This document shows positions 6,071 to 9,405 of a stretch of 9,405 nt of DNA, in pieces. The stretch lies in contig JAITXH010000215.1 in the NCBI GenBank assembly GCA_031284845.1, forward strand, positions 1 to 9,405. Direction: 5' to 3'. Origin of the DNA: Puniceicoccales bacterium. GTDB lineage: Bacteria > Verrucomicrobiota > Verrucomicrobiia > Opitutales > UBA953. Position 1 is the first letter of the stretch. Each line of letters opens with the position of its first letter. The translations under genes and the position numbers were made by a program. The notes under the pieces were generated by a model. That model was not told where the DNA came from and ran no database searches. It was given only the letters and a program-made list of their open reading frames with translations.

Positions 6071-6152
6071 GGTTTATACGTCGTTTGAAGTTTGAGGGCG
6101 TGGAGGAAAAGAACCGGATGGAAAAGCGCAAGGGAAATTTTTCGATGCGCAA

Positions 6153-8618
6153 TCAGAACAAGTTTCCGACTTGATAACACAGCACGGCGATTACCCAGGC
6201 CAGCGATGTCATGTAGAAAAATGAGGCGACGGCCCAGCGCCAGCCCGCTTCCTTGGTGATGGTGGCCAGGGTCGCTCCGCATTGCGAGCACAACGCGAAA
6301 AACGCCATGATGCCGAACACCACCGGGATCGTGAATATCGGTTTGCCGATGCGCGGGCCGGATGTCCAAACGGATTCCGCCATCGCTTTTTTCAGGTCGT
6401 CGCTTTCCTCGTCGGCTTCTCCGCCGAGGCTGTAGGTGATACCCAGCGTGGAGACGATCACCTCGCGTGCCGGGAAGCTCGCCAGCACGCCGATCGTGAT
6501 TTTCCAGTCAAATCCTGCGGGGTCGAATACCGGTTGCAAAAGCTTTCCAAAGCGTCCGAGGTAGCTGTGTTCGACAAAGGCGGCTTCGGTTTGCTTTTCG
6601 AGGGAAGCGGCAGGCTCGATATGTGCCTCCAGCGCGGCGGCCAGTGCGATGTGCTGTTTGAGCGCGGCGGCCAGTTTGTTCTTTTTCGGGTCACCGCCAT
6701 CTGCTTCCAGCGCTTCCTCGATTTCCTCTGGTGCTTTGCCGGTCTCTTTGGCTTTTTCTTCGATGAAGCCTTCTCTGGTGGCCTTCTCCAGCGCGGCTTC
6801 GATTTCCTCCGCTTTCTTCCCGGTCTGTTTGACCTGCCCGGCGATAAACTCTTCCCGGGTAGCCTTTTCGAGGATGGCTTCGATTTCCTCCACCTTCTTC
6901 CCGGCGTCCTTGGCACGTTCGGCGACAAAAGTCTTTTTGGTGCTGAGCGCGACTTCGTCGGCGTGCGGGAAATACAGAAGCGCCCAGACGATGATGGTGA
7001 TGGCAAAGATGATAGTCCCGGCGCGCCGCACGAACTCCCAGCCGCTTTGCGCCATGCGCAGGAGCACATCGCGTGGCTTGGGCACTTGATAGCGCGGCAT
7101 CTCCAGCACAAAGGGCTGCGAGCGCGTTTTCAGAATGAACCGCGTGAACACCCACGCCGTCGGGATGGCCACGATAAGCCCCAGAAGATACATGGCCACC
7201 ATGACAAGGCCGCCGTTGAGCGTCCCGATTTTCGGCACGAGGAATGCGCCTATCATCAGCGAATAGACCGGCAGGCGCGCCGAACAACTCATGAAAGGGA
7301 TGATAAAGATGGTGGCGAGGCGCGACTTCGGGTCCTCAATGGTGCGGGTGGCCATCACGCTGGGGATGGCGCAGGCATAGCCGGAGAGCATCGGCACAAA
7401 GCACTTTCCATTCAACCCGCACCATGAAAACAGCTTGTCCATGAGAAAGGCGGCACGGGCCATGTAGCCGCTGTCTTCCAGCACAGCCACAAAGAAGAAC
7501 AGGATGAGGATCTGCGGTAAAAAGGACATAAATGCCCCCACGCCGTCTATCACACCCTTGGTGACGAGACTTTGCAGAATGGGAGACCCCTCCAGCCACT
7601 TCTCCGCCGTATTTCCGAGCCACCCGATACCCGTTTCGATCCACCCCTGCGGAATCGCGGCAAGCCAGAAGACCGATGCAAACACGGCGGTCATGGACAC
7701 AAAGAAGATGAACGTGCCGAGCACCCTGTTCAGCAGGATCCGGTCGAGACGCTGCGTGAAGGTGTGCGCACCATCCGTGCGCGTGGTCGCCACGCCATCG
7801 AGCACATGTTTTAGCCGTTCGTAGTGCAATACCGGCTCGGCGGCAAACGGGTTGAAGCCACCCCGGCGGATACACTCGCGGGCGGCGGCTACGATCCGCT
7901 CCACGGCATGCGCATCGCACTGGATGCGGTCTAGCACGGGCGTCGTCGTATCGAAGAGCACACGCTGCAACTCCGGGACCGGCAGTGGATGTGCGCCCGC
8001 CCGCTCCAGTCCCGAGCGCAGGATATCCAGCGCTTCCTGCACGCAGGCGTGCCACGCGATGCGGGGCATGCGCGTTTTCTTCTCCAGCAGCGTCGCGATG
8101 GCAGCACGCACTTCAGGGATGCCCTCGCCGTGCCACGCCGAAGCCGCCACGACGGGGATGCCGCCGAGACGTTCGGAGAGTTTCGCGGTGTCTATCTGCA
8201 CACCGAACTTGCGGGACACGTCAACTTGGTTGAGCACGAGCATCATCGGGATGCCCAGCTCGGCCACCTGCGAGGCGAGGAAGAGATTGCGCAGCAGATT
8301 GGTGGAGTCCACCACGCACACGATCGCATCGGGCACGGGCGTCCCGGACAAGTGTCCGCAAAGCACATCTATCACAACGCGCTCATCGAGGGATGCTGCC
8401 GCCAGGCTGTAAAGCCCAGGCAAGTCTATCAACTCGGCGCGGACGCCGCCGGGCAATATCAACGCACCGGATTTTTTGGAAACCGTCACACCGGGATAGT
8501 TGCCGACGCGCTGCCGCAGCCCCGTGAGCGCATTGAAGAGCGTGGATTTGCCCGTGTTCGGGTTCCCGATGAGGGCAATGCGCGGCGAATGTGCGTCTTG
8601 AGGGGAGGCGGCGTCCAT
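6153..8618 (-). CDS. feoB: Ferrous iron transporter FeoB, with repeat insertion
   Basis: FeoB imports Fe2+ across the inner membrane. The N-terminal G domain is intact: G1 GNPNTGKST (18-26), YPGVTVSKK (41-49), G3 DLPG (65-68), G4 NQVD (130-133) and a G5-like AASA (158-161). A helical regulatory domain follows (about 170-290), then the membrane part: segments at about 297-322, 361-381, 432-460, 467-493, 533-551, 705-730, 759-780 and 793-815. Typical FeoB motifs are EDSGYMARAAFLMD (381-394), SGYACAIPSVMATR (412-425), FIIPFMSCSARLPVY (438-452) and DWKI...SFPAREV (704-720). At 821 residues it is longer than usual. The excess is a charged insertion (about 555-680) made of three 27-residue repeats and three 10-residue repeats between YFPH and SYLGRFG. 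It starts 22 bp after feoA, so it is probably cotranscribed. The ATG has a C/T-rich leader and no Shine-Dalgarno motif. Confidence 0.96.
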   Translation of the reverse strand: MDAASPQDAHSPRIALIGNPNTGKSTLFNALTGLRQRVGNYPGVTVSKKSGALILPGGVRAELIDLPGLYSLAAASLDERVVIDVLCGHLSGTPVPDAIVCVVDSTNLLRNLFLASQVAELGIPMMLVLNQVDVSRKFGVQIDTAKLSERLGGIPVVAASAWHGEGIPEVRAAIATLLEKKTRMPRIAWHACVQEALDILRSGLERAGAHPLPVPELQRVLFDTTTPVLDRIQCDAHAVERIVAAARECIRRGGFNPFAAEPVLHYERLKHVLDGVATTRTDGAHTFTQRLDRILLNRVLGTFIFFVSMTAVFASVFWLAAIPQGWIETGIGWLGNTAEKWLEGSPILQSLVTKGVIDGVGAFMSFLPQILILFFFVAVLEDSGYMARAAFLMDKLFSWCGLNGKCFVPMLSGYACAIPSVMATRTIEDPKSRLATIFIIPFMSCSARLPVYSLMIGAFLVPKIGTLNGGLVMVAMYLLGLIVAIPTAWVFTRFILKTRSQPFVLEMPRYQVPKPRDVLLRMAQSGWEFVRRAGTIIFAITIIVWALLYFPHADEVALSTKKTFVAERAKDAGKKVEEIEAILEKATREEFIAGQVKQTGKKAEEIEAALEKATREGFIEEKAKETGKAPEEIEEALEADGGDPKKNKLAAALKQHIALAAALEAHIEPAASLEKQTEAAFVEHSYLGRFGKLLQPVFDPAGFDWKITIGVLASFPAREVIVSTLGITYSLGGEADEESDDLKKAMAESVWTSGPRIGKPIFTIPVVFGIMAFFALCSQCGATLATITKEAGWRWAVASFFYMTSLAWVIAVLCYQVGNLF
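6585..6674 (-). repeat. Three 10-residue repeats inside feoB
   Basis: Residues 649-678 of FeoB read as three aligned 10-mers: LAAALKQHIA, LAAALEAHIE and PAASLEKQTE. The shared pattern is xAAxLExx followed by a hydrophobic or polar tail. They directly follow the 27-residue repeat block and are probably helical. The third copy is the most diverged. Confidence 0.6.
6690..6929 (-). repeat. Three 27-residue tandem repeats inside feoB
   Basis: Residues 564-590, 591-617 and 618-643 of FeoB repeat the unit F[IV]xxxxKxxGKKxEEIEAxLEKATREx (third copy one residue shorter and ending in EADGGD). Copies 1 and 2 also match at the DNA level, sharing the 16-mer ggcttcgatttcctcc, which points to in-frame tandem duplication. 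The alternating charged and hydrophobic pattern suggests a long helix or coiled coil. Confidence 0.85.
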
Positions 8619-8640
8619 AAAGAGGGAGGGGAAGATTTTT

Positions 8641-8916
8641 TTAAGCGCCTGAGGAGGGCGGGGTGGCAGGAAGCAATTCTACTTCGACGGACTCCGCTTC
8701 GGCCTTGCGCAAACTCACGTTTTGATTCTGAAACTCAACTTCAATCGGGTCGCCAAGCGGGGCGGTTCGGACGAGCCTGACGAGCATCCCCGGCATAAGG
8801 CCGAGCGCGAGCAGGCGTTGGTCAACGGGACGCCGGGTGTGCAGTTGCACGACGCGGCCAGTTTGACCGATGGACAGAGCGGGAAGAGTTGTGGTCACTA
8901 TGTTTTGAGATTTCAT
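8641..8916 (-). CDS. feoA: Ferrous iron transport protein FeoA
   Basis: FeoA is a small cytosolic SH3-like partner needed for FeoB-driven iron uptake. The domain is clear: LSIGQTGRVV (14-23), RLLALGLMPG (34-43), LVRTAPLGDPIEVE (48-61) and VSLRKAEAESVEVE (67-80), matching the family order L..G..G.v, RL..LGl.pG, aPlGDP, lRk.EA..i.V. The frame is open to an ATG at 8991, but the ATG at 8916 (MKSQNIV) is chosen because it gives 91 residues, close to the usual 75-90, and the extra 25 residues (MNETRRSRGEII...) match nothing in FeoA. It ends in a short proline/serine tail (PATPPSSGA). It precedes feoB by 22 bp. No iron-regulator box of good quality is seen upstream. Confidence 0.92.
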   Translation of the reverse strand: MKSQNIVTTTLPALSIGQTGRVVQLHTRRPVDQRLLALGLMPGMLVRLVRTAPLGDPIEVEFQNQNVSLRKAEAESVEVELLPATPPSSGA

Positions 8917-9405
8917 CGCAACAGGAACGAATGCCGCCGTTGTTGTCGAGGGGAAAATTATCTCGCCCCGAGAACGTCTCGTCTCGTTCATAATTGTCTT
9001 TCAGAGGAGAGGGGGGGGCGGAGGAAGAATTAAAAATTAAAAATGGAAATGCGTTAGGAATTACGAATGAAGGGGGAATATTCCAAGGGAGATATGGGAC
9101 GGGGAGCACACGCGCCCCGCGCGTATCAGGAGTCGTCTCGACTCCGTTTTTGGAGGATTGCGCATAGCGCGGAAACTAGAATTTTTCATTTTCGCTCACC
9201 TTCCGTTCTTCCTGCGGTTCAATTTGTTGCAAACGGGTTTTGGGAATGGAGCCTGCCATCTCCCCCTCCTCATCCGTGAAATCCGTGGTTAAAATGGAAG
9301 CGTCGGTTCCGCCGAGGTGGTATTTGTGCCGACACCTTGTTTTGCGGAAAAGGGCAACCTGCCGCTTGCATTCTCGCGGCGGCAGAATATGCAGGTCAAC
9401 TTCAT
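8917..9405. other. 489-bp stretch upstream of feoA, no firm gene
   Basis: No convincing gene is present. It contains a small palindrome CGAGA-ACG-TCTCG (8970-8982), a purine run with eight G's (9011-9018), an AT-rich tract with repeated attaaaa (about 9029-9043), the perfect palindrome ggaatattcc (9075-9084), and a doubled ATCCGTG (about 9272-9287). Frames on the minus strand are open through the right edge (to stops at 9289 and 9176) but show no recognisable protein. The feoAB promoter should lie here, but I cannot place it with confidence. Confidence 0.5.
9272..9287. repeat. Short direct repeat ATCCGTG-AA-ATCCGTG
   Basis: ATCCGTG occurs twice with two bases between. On the minus strand it reads CACGGATTTCACGGAT after AACC. 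A 9-bp periodic CACGGAT motif of this kind is, from memory, common as intergenic repeat debris in Verrucomicrobia and Planctomycetes genomes. Only one pair is present here. Confidence 0.4.

Noticed and set aside
6282..7427. Plus-strand open frame of 381 codons across feoB
   Set aside because: It is the mirror of the GC-rich feoB reading frame, with no recognisable domain and biased Arg/His/Gly content.
8945..8965. Fur-box-like GATAATTTTC before feoA
   Set aside because: Only one half-site resembles the consensus; the other half is CCCCT, so symmetry fails.
8917..8991. Upstream ATG extending feoA by 25 residues
   Set aside because: The extension matches nothing in FeoA, and the start at 8916 gives the family length.

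Overview
The window reads as a chromosomal stretch from a member of the Verrucomicrobiota. The strongest clue is a 51-residue basic protein (5915..6070) of the small-basic-protein family described from Verrucomicrobia, Chlamydiae and Lentisphaerae. The GC-rich core (about 2.2-9.0 kb) and the near absence of Shine-Dalgarno motifs fit such an organism. A finer placement (e.g. Opitutales) would be a guess. Every gene I can support lies on the minus strand, so transcription runs from high to low coordinates.

In order of transcription: (1) 8917-9405 is a gene-free or gene-edge stretch with short palindromes and repeat-like scraps, leading into feoA-feoB (8916..8641 and 8618..6153), a ferrous iron importer. 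Its FeoB carries an unusual repeat-built insertion. (2) The small basic protein gene follows and ends in a clear intrinsic terminator (5849-5887). (3) A probable co-directional cluster comes next: a diverged ExbD/TolR-like protein (5833..5270), a HisN-type histidinol-phosphatase (5237..4455), a small lipoprotein (4327..4043), and oppB and oppC peptide-transporter permeases joined by an ATGA overlap (4018..3095, 3098..2238). No ATPase, substrate-binding protein or ExbB partner is present. A double palindrome resembling a REP element sits just after oppC. (4) A 375-bp gap with a candidate promoter and a structured leader precedes three consecutive envelope proteins with long N-terminal extensions: a lipoprotein (1862..1053), its paralog that has lost the lipobox cysteine (1000..281), and a third lipoprotein cut by the left edge (203..1). 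This last region becomes distinctly AT-richer than the rest.

I see no single novel multi-gene system. The most unusual items are the repeat insertion in FeoB, the paralog pair with a conserved leader but diverged body and lost lipidation cysteine, and the ExbD-like protein without the membrane aspartate or a motor partner. No RNA genes, CRISPR arrays or transposase genes were recognised.
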